A stretch of DNA of 64,000 nucleotides, taken from positions 62,001 to 126,000 of the forward strand of contig NZ_JARZHH010000019.1 in assembly GCF_029946515.1 (NCBI RefSeq). The letters run 5' to 3'. Shown in pieces: positions 34,563-44,811 of the stretch (position 1 is its first letter; each line of letters begins with the position of its first letter). Origin of the DNA: Polyangium sp. 6x1. GTDB taxonomy: Bacteria > Myxococcota_A > Polyangia > Polyangiales > Polyangiaceae. The translations under genes were made by a program, and so were the position numbers. The notes under the pieces are model-generated. The model was not told the origin of the DNA. It saw only the letters and a list, made by a program, of their open reading frames with translations, and did no database searches.

Positions 34563-37500
34563 TCAGCTCGGACGCGCGTGCTCTTCCCGGGGGCCTTCGA
34601 GCGGGAGGGCGACCGTGAATGTCGAGCCCCGCCCCACTTCGCTCTCCATCCCGATGCGTCCGCCGTGCCGCTCGACGATGTCGCGGCTGATGTAGAGGCC
34701 GAGCCCGAGCCCCCCATACGATGTGATGGGCGCGTTCCGCGCGCGGAAGTAACGCGCGAAGAGCATCCCTTGCTGCTCCTTCGGGATTCCGATGCCGGGA
34801 TCGGTGACGGACAGGAGGGCCTCCCCGTCGTGCTTCGACAGCGCGACGCGAATCGTCCCGCCGGAAGGCGAGTATTTGACCGCATTGTCGAGGAGATTGG
34901 CGAGGACCTGCGCGAGGCGGCTTCGATCCCCCACGACGACGAGATCATCGAAGGGCTCGACCATCACGATCGCATGCTTTTGCAAGCCCATGGACGCATT
35001 CGCCACCGCCTCGCGGGCGAGCTCGCCGAGCGAGACTTGCTCCGCCCGGATCGTGAGTCGCCCCGCCGCAATGCGCGAGACGTCGAGCAGATCATTGGTC
35101 AGCGCGGTGAGCCGCTCGACCTGGGCGAGCGCCCGGACGATCGGCTCCTTGTCCACGGGCTGCCCATCGCGGAGGCGCCGCGATATCTGCTCGAGCCGCA
35201 ACGTCAGCGTGGCGAGCGGCGTCTTCAGCTCGTGCGAGGCGATGGAGAGGAAATCGTCCCGTACGCGGATCGCCTCCTGCGCCTCCTGATAGAGCTTCCC
35301 CCGTACCTCCTCGGCGCGCTTCTGATCGGTCAGGTCGACGACGACGACGCCCACGCCGAGGAGATCACCTCGCGCGGTCCGGACCGGATAATAACTCGCG
35401 AGCCAGTGCCGGCCGTGGTCAGGCGTTGCCGGAACCGCGCCCGATATCTCGATGCCGACCAGCGGCTCGCCCGTATCGAGGACGCGCCGAATGTAAGGCT
35501 CGACGCGAGGGGCGAGCTCCGGGAGCACCTGGTGGAGCGTCATCCCGGCCTCCTCCTCCGGCGAACGCCGATGGATGTTCACGGCGAGGGCCCGGTTGCT
35601 CCGGACATACCGCATCTCCGCGTCGAGAAACGCGAGCCCCACGGGGGCGCTCGAGAACAACGTGTCGAGCAGCGCGAGCGACTCCTCCTTGCGGCGCAGG
35701 GCTTCCTGCACTTCGCGATAAAGTCGCATGTTCTCCAGCGCCGTTCCGCACCTGCGGCCGAGCTCCTCGACGAGGGCTTGGTCCTCCGGCGAGAAATGGG
35801 AGCCCATCGTCTTCGCGCCCATCGCGAGCACGCCGATCGCGCGCCCCTGGATCATCAGAGGCACGAGCATTCGAGGTGTGGAGCCGAGGGCGCGCAGGAG
35901 CGCGAGGTGCGCCTCGTCGCGCGCGGCGGCGCGGAGCGCCTCGTCGGGGACGCTCGGCGCGACGAGGGGCTGGCCCGAGGCCATCACGTCCGTGAAGCCG
36001 ATCGGGTCGTCGGCGCCTGGCGGATAACGACAGAGGAGCGGACACAGGCGATCGGCGATCGTCGGGCTGTCGTGCGTCGCCGCCGTCGTCGGCCGGCCGC
36101 TCGCGCAGGCGCCCTCCGGCAGGACGATCGCGCACCACCGGGCGAGCGCGGGGACCATGAGCTCGACGACCGCGACGAGCGTCGGGTGGACGTCGAGCGG
36201 CGCTGCGGCGAGCTTGCGGCTCGCCTCGGCGAGGAACGCCATGCGACCGTGCGCGCGCTCGGCATCGGCCCGCAATCGGCGCTCCGCGACCAGCAGCCGG
36301 TCGCGCTCCGCCTCGGCGCGGAAGCGCCTCGTGACGTCGCGGAAGCTCCACACCCTGCCAATGACGTCCTGCCCGAGCCGCTGCGGGCGCGAATACCGCT
36401 CGAAGAGCCGACCATCCTTGAATGCCACGATGTCGTAGCTCTCCTCCTCCGGGGATTCGTAGAGCCACCGCACCTTCGCGTGGAACGCGTCCGGATCGGC
36501 GATCTGATCGAGAACGGTGGCCAAGGCCTGCTCGTCGCTCCCTTGCTCGAGGACATGCGACGGGAGCCGCCACATCTTCACGAACTGCTCGTTGTACGCA
36601 TTGATGGTCGAGCCGTCCGACGCGGTGACGAGGATGCCGTCCGCGGTCGAGTCGAGGGTCGTGCGCAGGAGCGAGACCGTTTTTTCGCGCTCCGCCTGCA
36701 CGTTCTTCCACTCGCTGATGTCGACCATCACTCCGCGCAGCAAGGAAGGACGGTCGTTCTCCATCACCACGCGGACATAGTCGCGCAGCCACACCACCCT
36801 GCCGTCGGCGGCGATCATCCTGTATTCGAAACGATGCGGGATCCCGCGGGCCGTCGCGTCCTTGCAGAGCGCCAGGCACCAATGGCGGTCGTCCGGGTGG
36901 ATGTGGTCCACCCAGAAGGACGGCTCGTCGATCCAGCGCGCCACGGGATATCCGAGGATCTGCTCGGCGTGCGCGCTCACGTAGCGGAAGCGGAACGTGT
37001 CGGCGTCGACCTCCCAGACGATGCCGTCGACGTTGTCGATGATGTCCTCGATGCGGCGCAGCCTGGCCGCGCGCCGGGCGCTGAGCGGCCCGGCGGCCGC
37101 GTGCATGGCCACCGCGTCGTCCCCGGCGCCGCTTCCGTGCTCGCGGGCCTCGAGAGCCGCGCCGCGTGGGCTTTCCGCAGGCTCCTGCGCGGAAGCGGCG
37201 AGCCCCACGAAGGCGAGCCCGAGGAGCGTGTCGCCGGCCTCCGCTCGCACGGCGTGCACGTGGCCCGACAAAGGGACGAGCTTCCCGCCTCCGACGATGC
37301 GGTAATCGACCGGGCGGCTCGTGCCGGTGGCGGCGACGGCGCGGCATACCTCGCGGAGGCCGGCCTGATCGTCGTGATGAACACGGGACAGGATGGACGA
37401 ATGCGTCTCCGCGTCGCTCCGCGTGATGCCGAGCAAGGTGCTGGCCTGCCGGTTCAGGAAGGACAGCGACAAATCATTGACGTCCGCGAGCCAGACGATC

Positions 37501-37607
37501 GCTCCGAGGCTGTCGAGGAGCGAGAGGCCGATCCCATGTGCGCCGAGCATATCGCGCAACGTGCTCCCTGCCCCCTGCGCCTTCAATTCGCTCGCTCCCC
37601 CGTGCAC
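34563..37607 (-). CDS. Multi-PAS/GAF sensor histidine kinase
   Basis: A 1014-residue cytoplasmic histidine kinase. I see four PAS-like modules (about 15-130, 180-310, 315-430, and one before the kinase, about 600-730, with SAPVGLAFLDAEMRYV) and a GAF domain between (about 450-590, with PTLVAVVELMVPALARWCAI). HisKA H-box is IASHELKTPLATL with His about residue 792, then N box LANLLDNAVKY, then DPGIGIPKEQQ and GLGLGLYISRDI. No receiver and no membrane helix, so it relays to a separate regulator. I chose GTG 37607, the last start before sequence that shadows the next gene; ATG 37550 is an alternative. The neighbour is a large Ser/Thr kinase. Confidence 0.88.
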   Translation of the reverse strand: MHGGASELKAQGAGSTLRDMLGAHGIGLSLLDSLGAIVWLADVNDLSLSFLNRQASTLLGITRSDAETHSSILSRVHHDDQAGLREVCRAVAATGTSRPVDYRIVGGGKLVPLSGHVHAVRAEAGDTLLGLAFVGLAASAQEPAESPRGAALEAREHGSGAGDDAVAMHAAAGPLSARRAARLRRIEDIIDNVDGIVWEVDADTFRFRYVSAHAEQILGYPVARWIDEPSFWVDHIHPDDRHWCLALCKDATARGIPHRFEYRMIAADGRVVWLRDYVRVVMENDRPSLLRGVMVDISEWKNVQAEREKTVSLLRTTLDSTADGILVTASDGSTINAYNEQFVKMWRLPSHVLEQGSDEQALATVLDQIADPDAFHAKVRWLYESPEEESYDIVAFKDGRLFERYSRPQRLGQDVIGRVWSFRDVTRRFRAEAERDRLLVAERRLRADAERAHGRMAFLAEASRKLAAAPLDVHPTLVAVVELMVPALARWCAIVLPEGACASGRPTTAATHDSPTIADRLCPLLCRYPPGADDPIGFTDVMASGQPLVAPSVPDEALRAAARDEAHLALLRALGSTPRMLVPLMIQGRAIGVLAMGAKTMGSHFSPEDQALVEELGRRCGTALENMRLYREVQEALRRKEESLALLDTLFSSAPVGLAFLDAEMRYVRSNRALAVNIHRRSPEEEAGMTLHQVLPELAPRVEPYIRRVLDTGEPLVGIEISGAVPATPDHGRHWLASYYPVRTARGDLLGVGVVVVDLTDQKRAEEVRGKLYQEAQEAIRVRDDFLSIASHELKTPLATLTLRLEQISRRLRDGQPVDKEPIVRALAQVERLTALTNDLLDVSRIAAGRLTIRAEQVSLGELAREAVANASMGLQKHAIVMVEPFDDLVVVGDRSRLAQVLANLLDNAVKYSPSGGTIRVALSKHDGEALLSVTDPGIGIPKEQQGMLFARYFRARNAPITSYGGLGLGLYISRDIVERHGGRIGMESEVGRGSTFTVALPLEGPREEHARPS

Positions 37608-37791
37608 GTCGCTAGCCTTTCCCGCAGAGCGGTCCAACGACTCTTCTACATACCCGACGGAGGGAACAATTCCAACCCGACGAACGGGCCGCTCCGGTCC
37701 TGTATGCTGCCGAGCCGTGCTCCCCCACCCGGGAGCGCTGGCGGCGGCGGCGGAGATGGGCCGTCCGCTCGCTCGACGCTGCGAATGGCGC

Positions 37792-40700
37792 CTACGTGGC
37801 GGCTTGCTCCCAGGCGGCGGCCATGGCGAGGATGCGGGCGTTTTCGGTGACGTTCTCGAGGAAGCTGCGGCGTAGCTCGGGGTCGTCGATCTTGGCCGCA
37901 CGCGAGAGCAAGACGTCGCGGGTCTCGCGCAGGACGGCGTGCGCTCGGGCGTGGTTGCCCGTCGCATGCAGCGCCTCGGCGTGGATGAGGCGCAGATACA
38001 TGGTATAAGGTCCGCTCCCACCGCATGCGTCGCGCTGCGTGACCGCGTCTTCGGCGAGGCGCAATGCCTCGTCCGCGCGCTGCCGCTCGAGGAGGACGGC
38101 CGCGAGCGTCACCGTCGCCACGGAGCGCCACGGTGGAGTGCCGGAGCGCTCGAGGATCTCGATGGCCGCGCGGGCCTCGCGCTCCGCCCCATCGAGGTCA
38201 CCGGCGCGCAGGAGAATGAAGGCCAGCGTCTCTCGGACGAGGCAATCATAATAGGGGCAGCGGCGCGTGCCCGCGGAGTCTCGGACGCTCTCGGCGATCC
38301 CGCGCGCCTCGTCCAGGGCCCCGCGCTCCGCGAGCGTATAGGCGAGCATGCTCCTCCCTCCGACGGCAACCTGGGCGGGCACCTCGTCGCCTTGAGGCAA
38401 AGCGCGCAGGTCCTCCTCCACGCGCGCGTACGCCCCGAGGTACATGTACAGCCCATCGATGGTCAGACGGACCGAGGCCGCATGCCGCCGATCGCCAGCT
38501 TGCTCGTAGGCCGCCAGGGATGCCTTGGCGGCCACGAGGCTCGCCCAGAAATCCCCATCGTAGTACAGGAGCACATTGCTCCGCACCTCCTGGAGTTTGC
38601 CCCGGACCAAGGGATCGTCCTTTGCGATCAGGCTGCCCGCCTGCTCGATCCGCGCTACGCACCGCCTGGCGAGATCATCCCTGCCGCGCAGCATCAGGGC
38701 TTCATGGATAAGCCCGAGAGCATAGACGAGATGTCTCACGCACCCCGGGGGCGGCTCCTCGTCGAACTGGGCCAGAACGTCGTCGGCGAACGCGCTCGAC
38801 CTGTCGGACAGCGTGGCGTTCATGACCTCGGATGCCATTGCGGTATACCAGAGAGGCTCGCCTTTCGTGAGCCCGCGCAGGGCCTCGTCCATGTCCGGTC
38901 CGCCGAGCGCCCAATACCCATCCCACCCGCGGGCTTCACCCCGGACGAGAAAGAGCTCCGTGCGCAGCCGTCCCGATGCGTCACAGGCGAGGCCGCGTGT
39001 GGCGCTGGCAATCGCCCCGCGCAGGTCATTGGCATCGAGCATCTGCCGCGCCGCCGCGAGATACCACTCCGCCGCGCGCTCCGGTCTCTTGCCCTGCTCG
39101 AAATGCTCGGCCAGGCGCAGCGCGTCGGTTTCGCCCCATTGCACGAGCCACTCCCCCGCGAGCCGATGCCCGAGGGCGCGGTCGGGCTCCGTCAGCATCG
39201 CATAGGCGCCCTCTCGCAGGAGCGAATGCCGGAACGAAACCTGCTCCTCGCCCGGAAACCGGCTCACGTCGCTCCGCTGCAAGACCTCCCGCGCGACCAG
39301 CATTTCGAGCCAATCGTGCGCGCGCAGCGCCTCGTCCTCCCCGCCGAGGAGGTGCTCCACGCCGCCGCACCAGAAGACATCCCCGAAGACGCTGGCCGCG
39401 CGCAGCACGCGCCGCGCGTCGGGCGGGAGCGCGGCGAGGCGCGCCTCGACCATGGCGAGGACGGTCTCCGGCAATTGCTCCCCGCGCCCCTCGGCCACCG
39501 CACGGATGAGCTCTTCCAGGAAAAACGGGTGGCCCGCGGCGCGCTTCACGATCTGCGCGATCGTCCGAGGCTCGGCCGTATCTCCGAGCGCGCTTCGAGC
39601 AAGCTTTTCGGAGGCCCGCGGGGTCAGCTCGGCCAGACGAATCTCGGACCAACCACGCTCGGTCCATACCTTCGGAAAAATGTCGTGCACCTCGGGACGG
39701 CCGAAGGCAGCTACGAGCAGGGGCCTGTTTGCAAGATCCCGGAGCGCCGCGTCCACGAGCTTCACCGAGGGGAGATCGCCCCAGTGCAGGTCGTCGAGGA
39801 CGAGCAAGACCGGGTGCGAGCTACATTCAGCGGCCATGAAATGCTGAAAGGACCACGGGATCTGATCAGCCATGAGCCGGGCGTCGAGGCGCGCGGCGCG
39901 GAGCTTCGCGCTCTCGGCGTCGGGAAAGGGCGCACCGATCATCTCGCCGAGAAACCCGGCCACGTGGCGGACCTCGGGCTCGGCGACGTGGCGCGCGATT
40001 CGCTCGGCGAGCTTGCGTCTTCGCTCCTCGATCGGCTCGTGGCCCGCGACCGCGAATGCATTCCGCAGCGCTGAGCCGAGGAGGGAAAACGCCGCTCCTT
40101 TGTTCATCGCGTCGCCGCGCCCGATCCACACGTCGACGGCCGAAGGGCGCTGGAAGGCCGCGCGGACAAACTCCTGGCGGAGGCGGGATTTCCCAATTCC
40201 GGGCGGACCGGTCACGAGCACCACGCGCGCGACGCCCTCGCCGACGCATTCGTCGAGCAGGTCGAGGAGAATGCGCAGCTCGCGTCCGCGCCCGACGAAC
40301 GGGCTTGGTTTGCCGAGAAGTGTGCGCGCCGCCGCGCTGATTTCCTCTTCGCGATGCAGCTCGAGTCCGCTCGGCCCCCGCACCACCACGAGGCGCGCAT
40401 CGAAAAGCCCCGCGGTCACGTCGTCGACGAGCACCCGGCGTCCCGCCGCGCGCAGGAGCGCGGCGGCCCGATCGATGACCTGTCCGACTGGCAGCGCCTC
40501 TTCGACCTCACCGAGGCCCGTGGTGATGGCAATGGGCGCATCCGGCGCGCGCGCGCGGAGCTGGAGGGCGCAACGCGCCGACCGCGCCGCCACGTCCGAC
40601 GCGCTCGTGGCATTCATGAAAACGGCCAGCATCGAGCCATCCGCGAGCCACTCGATCCGCGCGCCGAACGGCGCCGCTGCCGATTCCAGCGTTTTTCGCT

Positions 40701-41634
40701 GCGCGCTCGTGGCCTCGGCCGGCGCGCCCACGGCGACGATGCCGAGCAAGCGCTGCTCGCTCCTCGTCAAAGCTTCCGCGGGGGGCACGTCGGGGAGCCA
40801 CGACCCGGCGTCCCGCGCGTCGAGGCAGGCGAGCGCCTCCGCGATCTCGCCCGCGTCGGGCAGCCGATCGGCTGGATCTTTCGCGAGCATGCACGCGACG
40901 AGCGCTTCGAGCCGCACCGACGCTTCGGGCCGCAGCTTCCGCAAGGGAGGCGGATCCTCGAGCAGGATCTTCGCGAGGATGGCCATCACGTGTTCGCCCA
41001 TGAATGCGGGCTGCCCGGTCAAGCACTCGAACAGCACGGCGCCGAGGGCGAAGACATCCACGCGCGCGTCGAGCGATGGCGCTCCGCGCGCCTGCTCGGG
41101 CGCCATGTAGCCCGGTGTCCCGAGGACGACGCCCGTTCGGGTGAACCGCGGGGAGAGCGGGCCCAGACGCGCGAGGCCGAAATCGAGCAATTTGACGCGA
41201 TCGAGCGCGCCGTCCACGAGAAAGACATTGCCCGGCTTGATATCGCGGTGCACCACGCCGCGCGCGTGCGCCGTCGCGAGGGCCGAGGCCGCCGCGCCGA
41301 CCACGGTGACGCTCTCCGCGATCGTGAGCCTTCCGCGCGCGAGCCGCGCGCCGAGATCCTCTCCGGCGAGCCATTCCATGGCGAGGAAGGGCTCGCCCGC
41401 GCCGGTGACGCCGTGCGTGACATACCGGACGATGCCCGGATGATCGAGCCCGGCGAGCACGCGCGCCTCCATGTCGAAACGCGCGACGTCGCGGGGCTCC
41501 CGTTCGTGAAGCACCTTGATGGCCACCGGCCCGCTGGAGACGCGGTCGTGCGCTCGAAACACCGAGCCCATGCCCCCCGCGCCGGCGATCCGCTCGATGA
41601 CGAATCGATCGTCGATGACGTCCCCCGCCTGCAT
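37792..41634 (-). CDS. PknK-like Ser/Thr kinase with degenerate cyclase, AAA ATPase and TPR domains
   Basis: A 1280-residue protein. The kinase domain (about 9-270) has GAGGMGSVFRAHD, Lys 40, HRDIKPGN with Asp 131, DFGLAR and GTPGYMAPE, so it should be active. Residues about 292-430 look like a class III nucleotide-cyclase fold (WLADGSMLAVF, PIAITTGLGEVEEALPVGQV), without the metal-binding Asp residues, so it is probably a regulatory relic. Residues about 445-750 are an AAA/STAND ATPase, Walker A TGPPGIGKS (475-483), followed by TPR-like helices to the end. This order is typical of PknK and large myxobacterial kinases that integrate signals. Start ATG 41634. Confidence 0.9.
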   Translation of the reverse strand: MQAGDVIDDRFVIERIAGAGGMGSVFRAHDRVSSGPVAIKVLHEREPRDVARFDMEARVLAGLDHPGIVRYVTHGVTGAGEPFLAMEWLAGEDLGARLARGRLTIAESVTVVGAAASALATAHARGVVHRDIKPGNVFLVDGALDRVKLLDFGLARLGPLSPRFTRTGVVLGTPGYMAPEQARGAPSLDARVDVFALGAVLFECLTGQPAFMGEHVMAILAKILLEDPPPLRKLRPEASVRLEALVACMLAKDPADRLPDAGEIAEALACLDARDAGSWLPDVPPAEALTRSEQRLLGIVAVGAPAEATSAQRKTLESAAAPFGARIEWLADGSMLAVFMNATSASDVAARSARCALQLRARAPDAPIAITTGLGEVEEALPVGQVIDRAAALLRAAGRRVLVDDVTAGLFDARLVVVRGPSGLELHREEEISAAARTLLGKPSPFVGRGRELRILLDLLDECVGEGVARVVLVTGPPGIGKSRLRQEFVRAAFQRPSAVDVWIGRGDAMNKGAAFSLLGSALRNAFAVAGHEPIEERRRKLAERIARHVAEPEVRHVAGFLGEMIGAPFPDAESAKLRAARLDARLMADQIPWSFQHFMAAECSSHPVLLVLDDLHWGDLPSVKLVDAALRDLANRPLLVAAFGRPEVHDIFPKVWTERGWSEIRLAELTPRASEKLARSALGDTAEPRTIAQIVKRAAGHPFFLEELIRAVAEGRGEQLPETVLAMVEARLAALPPDARRVLRAASVFGDVFWCGGVEHLLGGEDEALRAHDWLEMLVAREVLQRSDVSRFPGEEQVSFRHSLLREGAYAMLTEPDRALGHRLAGEWLVQWGETDALRLAEHFEQGKRPERAAEWYLAAARQMLDANDLRGAIASATRGLACDASGRLRTELFLVRGEARGWDGYWALGGPDMDEALRGLTKGEPLWYTAMASEVMNATLSDRSSAFADDVLAQFDEEPPPGCVRHLVYALGLIHEALMLRGRDDLARRCVARIEQAGSLIAKDDPLVRGKLQEVRSNVLLYYDGDFWASLVAAKASLAAYEQAGDRRHAASVRLTIDGLYMYLGAYARVEEDLRALPQGDEVPAQVAVGGRSMLAYTLAERGALDEARGIAESVRDSAGTRRCPYYDCLVRETLAFILLRAGDLDGAEREARAAIEILERSGTPPWRSVATVTLAAVLLERQRADEALRLAEDAVTQRDACGGSGPYTMYLRLIHAEALHATGNHARAHAVLRETRDVLLSRAAKIDDPELRRSFLENVTENARILAMAAAWEQAAT

Positions 41635-41681
41635 TCCGTTCCCCCGACGCGGAGGAACCTAAGGTCGGGCGCCAGCGCGCA

Positions 41682-42524
41682 TCACCCCTTCGTTCCCGCT
41701 CGCTGCAGGAGGGCACGCAGGCTTCCGGACAGGCTGTGCAAGCGGTGCAGCGCGCCCGCATGGTCCCCGGCGCCGATGTCTCTCCAGATGTCGTCCTGCG
41801 TCTCGGCCAAACCCTCGATCGTGATCGGATGGGTCGCAGCTTCGGCGACGGCGCCCTTTTCGTTGATCAGATAGCGGCCGTTCAGGGCGAAGAGCACCTG
41901 CGCCGTGCAGCACAGCGCCCGGTAGGCGCACCCCGCGATGTGCGTGCGCTCGGCGCGCCGGGCCGCTATCTCGGCATTGTCGATGGCGAAGTCCACCTCC
42001 CAGCCGAAGCGGGTGATCAGCGCGTCCTTCAGCGCCTCCGGATACGGCCACGTTTGGCTCTTCAGCTCGGCGATGACGCCGAACGGATCGAAGAGCGGCT
42101 GGCACGTCGCGACTTCGCCCATCCAGATGGTCGAGCAGAAGCCGTGGGGGTGCCCCACTTGGTAGTTCATCGAAAAGCGGCCCTGCCGCGCGTCGGCGAT
42201 GGTGGCGCGCACGCCGCCGAGGTCGCGGTAGAGCAGATCGACCTCGACGCCGCCGATGGTGAGCCAGCCGCCGCCGTTGATCCAAGGGCCCCATTCGCCG
42301 ATCTGGGTCACGGTCGAGGAAGGGTCGTCCACCAGCGGGGCGATGGCCGAGCGCAGCGCCTCGACGTGGAATGGCGCGTCCGGCTCGTAGTAAAGGCCGA
42401 TGTCGTAGTCGGACGTGGGCCCCGCCGTTCCCCGCGCGCGCGAACCGCCGAGTACGAGCGCGGTCAGGTTTTCGACGCCCCGGAGCGCTTCGACCAAACG
42501 GGGAAGAACCGGATCTCCCATCAT
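41682..42524 (-). CDS. Nucleotidyltransferase-fold protein
   Basis: A 280-residue protein. The N terminus has the nucleotidyltransferase signature GSRARG (27-32) followed by TSDYDIGLY with Asp 39 and Asp 41, the metal-binding pair. The rest has a helical segment resembling DUF4037-type C-terminal domains. Family members transfer a nucleotide to a small molecule, an RNA or a protein. The third catalytic Asp may be in GVEVDLLYRD. No antibiotic-modifying family is clearly matched. The gene ends 47 bases from the PknK-like gene's start, same strand, and may be in its operon. Confidence 0.78.
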   Translation of the reverse strand: MMGDPVLPRLVEALRGVENLTALVLGGSRARGTAGPTSDYDIGLYYEPDAPFHVEALRSAIAPLVDDPSSTVTQIGEWGPWINGGGWLTIGGVEVDLLYRDLGGVRATIADARQGRFSMNYQVGHPHGFCSTIWMGEVATCQPLFDPFGVIAELKSQTWPYPEALKDALITRFGWEVDFAIDNAEIAARRAERTHIAGCAYRALCCTAQVLFALNGRYLINEKGAVAEAATHPITIEGLAETQDDIWRDIGAGDHAGALHRLHSLSGSLRALLQRAGTKG

Positions 42525-42619
42525 CCGCGGGTCATGGCACGAAGCGAGTCCCGTCGCAATGTCTGCAATGGGCGCGGGCGGCTTCGGGCGCTCGGGACGA
42601 ACATGCTCGCCCCGTCGTC

Positions 42620-43846
42620 TCAGTTTCCAGCGACCGATCGGACGCGCCCCTCGAAGCGGAACCGACCGCCCTCGATGCGGGCGACGACGACGTCGCGCGC
42701 GGGATTGCGGTCCTCTCCCATCGTGACCGTGCCCGTGACGCCCGCGAATCCACGTGTCGAGGCGAGCGCGTCGCGCACCGCCTCCCGGGTATCGGCGGAT
42801 GCGCGCTTCATGGCGTCGAGGAGGAGCGCCGCCGCGTCGTAGCCCAGCGCCGCGAGGCTCGAAGGATCCCGGTGGTATCGAGCGCGGTACGCCTCCACGA
42901 AGGCACGATTCTCCGCCGTGGGGACGTCGATCACCCAGTGCGTGGTGAACGCGGCGCCCTCGGCGCCGGCGGTCTTCGGCAGCGCGTCGCTGTCCCAGCC
43001 GTCCCCGCCGAAGAAGGTGCGCCCCGAAAAACCAAGGGGTGCCGCCTCCTGAAAGATCGCCGGCATGACGTTGTAATATACGGGGGCGTAAATGACCTCG
43101 GGGCGCTGCTGCTGGAGGTCGCCGAGCGGGGCGCTGAAATTCGTCTCCGTTCTGAGGACGCCGCGCAGGGCGACTGTTGCGCCGAGCCGCTCGGCCTCCT
43201 CGCGGAACGTGCGCGCGAGCGAGCTGCTGTAGAGATCATCGGTGGTCCACAGAACGCCGAGCTTCTTCCGATGGCGCACTTGAATCAGGTACTGCGCTGC
43301 CGCCCTGCCCTGCGCGTCGTCGTCGAAGCACGCGCGAAACACGAAGGGGCCCACGCGCGTGACGTCGGGGTTCGTGGAGCCGGGGGTCAGCATGGGGACG
43401 CGGAGCTTGTTCGCGACGATCCCGCCCGCCTTGCTGCGCGATGAGGCGACCTCGCCGAGAACGGCGACGATCGTCGGATCTTTTGAAAGATCGAGAACGG
43501 CGTTCGAGGCGTCCCTGGGATGGCTGTGGTCGTCCGCGTAAACGAGCTCGATCGAGCGATCGCGAATGTCGCCGGAATTCGCGGCGCGCTCCACCGCGAG
43601 ATCGATGCCCTCTCGCGTCTCCCGCCCGAACGCCGCCTCCGCGCCGCTGAGGGGGAGATAGACGCCTATGCGCAAAGGTGAAAGCTCCGTCGTCGCGTTC
43701 GGTTCTTTCCCCGAAGGCGGCGGCACGGTGACGACGGGAGGCGCGGCGGGAGGAGGCGGGGCGACCTGCGTGCAGGCGAGCAGGAGGGCGCCCAGGGCTC
43801 CGATCGTTGGTCCTGCAAAGGAGGGGCGTTGCGTGATGAGAGGCAT
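42620..43846 (-). CDS. Branched-chain amino-acid-type solute-binding lipoprotein
   Basis: A 408-residue protein from ATG 43846 with lipobox ALLLAC (Cys 25), then a Pro-rich spacer. The mature part matches the Peripla_BP_6 fold: LRIGVYLPLSGAEAAFGRETREG, then VVASSRS-type ligand loop, YLIQVRHRKKLGVLW and a C-terminal FAGVTGTVTM. Such proteins feed ABC permeases of the Liv type. No permease or ATPase gene is in the window, so it may work as a sensor or with a remote transporter. The frame extends upstream to 43942, but that hides the signal peptide. Confidence 0.88.
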   Translation of the reverse strand: MPLITQRPSFAGPTIGALGALLLACTQVAPPPPAAPPVVTVPPPSGKEPNATTELSPLRIGVYLPLSGAEAAFGRETREGIDLAVERAANSGDIRDRSIELVYADDHSHPRDASNAVLDLSKDPTIVAVLGEVASSRSKAGGIVANKLRVPMLTPGSTNPDVTRVGPFVFRACFDDDAQGRAAAQYLIQVRHRKKLGVLWTTDDLYSSSLARTFREEAERLGATVALRGVLRTETNFSAPLGDLQQQRPEVIYAPVYYNVMPAIFQEAAPLGFSGRTFFGGDGWDSDALPKTAGAEGAAFTTHWVIDVPTAENRAFVEAYRARYHRDPSSLAALGYDAAALLLDAMKRASADTREAVRDALASTRGFAGVTGTVTMGEDRNPARDVVVARIEGGRFRFEGRVRSVAGN

Positions 43847-44001
43847 CGCAGGCACCCTACCATCGCTCGAGCGCGCGGTGGAAGAATACGCATTGTGCCG
43901 ACGAGGCCACCGCGCGGTTTTTCCAGGGATGAGGTTTTTCACGCCAGGACGGGCTTGTCGAGACGCCCCTTGGCCCCACGTATCCCGCCGAGGAGCGCCA
44001 C

Positions 44002-44778
44002 ATGACGCTGTTCATCGGGACGAGCGGCTGGCAGTACGCGCACTGGCGCGGGACGTTTTACCCGGACGCGCTGCCGAGCTCGCGATGGCTCGACCATTAC
44101 GCCCAGCGATTCCAGGTGGTCGAGGTCAACAATACGTTTTACCGTCTCCCCGAGGCGAGCGTCTTCCAGAGCTGGTCGGCGCGGACGCCGGCCGATTTCG
44201 TGTTCGCCGTGAAGATGAGCCGGTTCCTCACGCATCTGAAGCGGCTGCGCGACCCCGAGGCGCCGGTCGAGCGCTTCTTCGAGCGGTCCTTCGCGCTCGG
44301 CACGAAGCTCGGCCCCGTGCTCGTGCAGCTCCCGCCGAACATGAAGCGCGACGCGGGCAGGCTCGACGCCGCGCTCGAATGCTTCCCAAAGCACGTTCGC
44401 GTGGCCGTCGAGTTTCGTGACGAGACGTGGCTCTGCCCCGAGATCGAATCGCTGCTCGGCCGCCACCGGGCCGCGCTCTGCGTGTGGGATCGAAGGGGAT
44501 CGAGCGCGCCGCTCTGGCGCACGGCGGATTTCGGGTATGTTCGTTTCCACGAAGGAAACGCGAGCCCGGCGCACTGCTACGGCGCGCGCGCCATGGCCGG
44601 TTGGGCGCGTCGCATCGCCGCGGTGTGGCCCGCGCCGTGCGACGTATTTGCGTTTTTCAACAACGACGTGAATACCTGCGCCGTGCGGGATGCGGGCCTG
44701 CTCGCACGAGCCGCCGATCGCCTCGGGATCACGAGGACACGTGTCCCGGAGGGAGAAACGCGGCGGCTCGTTGCTTGA
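44002..44778 (+). CDS. DUF72 (YecE-like) protein
   Basis: A 258-residue cytoplasmic protein. It begins LFIGTSGWQYAHWRGTFYP and has VEVNNTFYRLP, KMSRFLTHLKRL, LVQLPPNMKRD, VAVEFRDETW and FFNNDVNTCAVRDA, all in the order found in DUF72 proteins with a TIM-barrel-like fold. The role of the family is unknown. The gene is monocistronic, convergent with the dikinase-like lipoprotein gene. Confidence 0.93.
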   Translation: MTLFIGTSGWQYAHWRGTFYPDALPSSRWLDHYAQRFQVVEVNNTFYRLPEASVFQSWSARTPADFVFAVKMSRFLTHLKRLRDPEAPVERFFERSFALGTKLGPVLVQLPPNMKRDAGRLDAALECFPKHVRVAVEFRDETWLCPEIESLLGRHRAALCVWDRRGSSAPLWRTADFGYVRFHEGNASPAHCYGARAMAGWARRIAAVWPAPCDVFAFFNNDVNTCAVRDAGLLARAADRLGITRTRVPEGETRRLVA

Positions 44779-44811
44779 GCCGCCCGCATCCGTGAGCGAG
44801 GAGGGCCGTCT

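Noticed and set aside
34560-37850. 1096-codon plus-strand frame
   Set aside because: Antisense to the multi-PAS histidine kinase; composition is that of complement-strand shadows.
37608-38021. Upstream extension of the multi-PAS kinase
   Set aside because: The extra 138 residues lie over the 3' end of the PknK-like gene and an intergenic gap, and are low-complexity Ser/Arg/Pro; GTG 37607 fits better.
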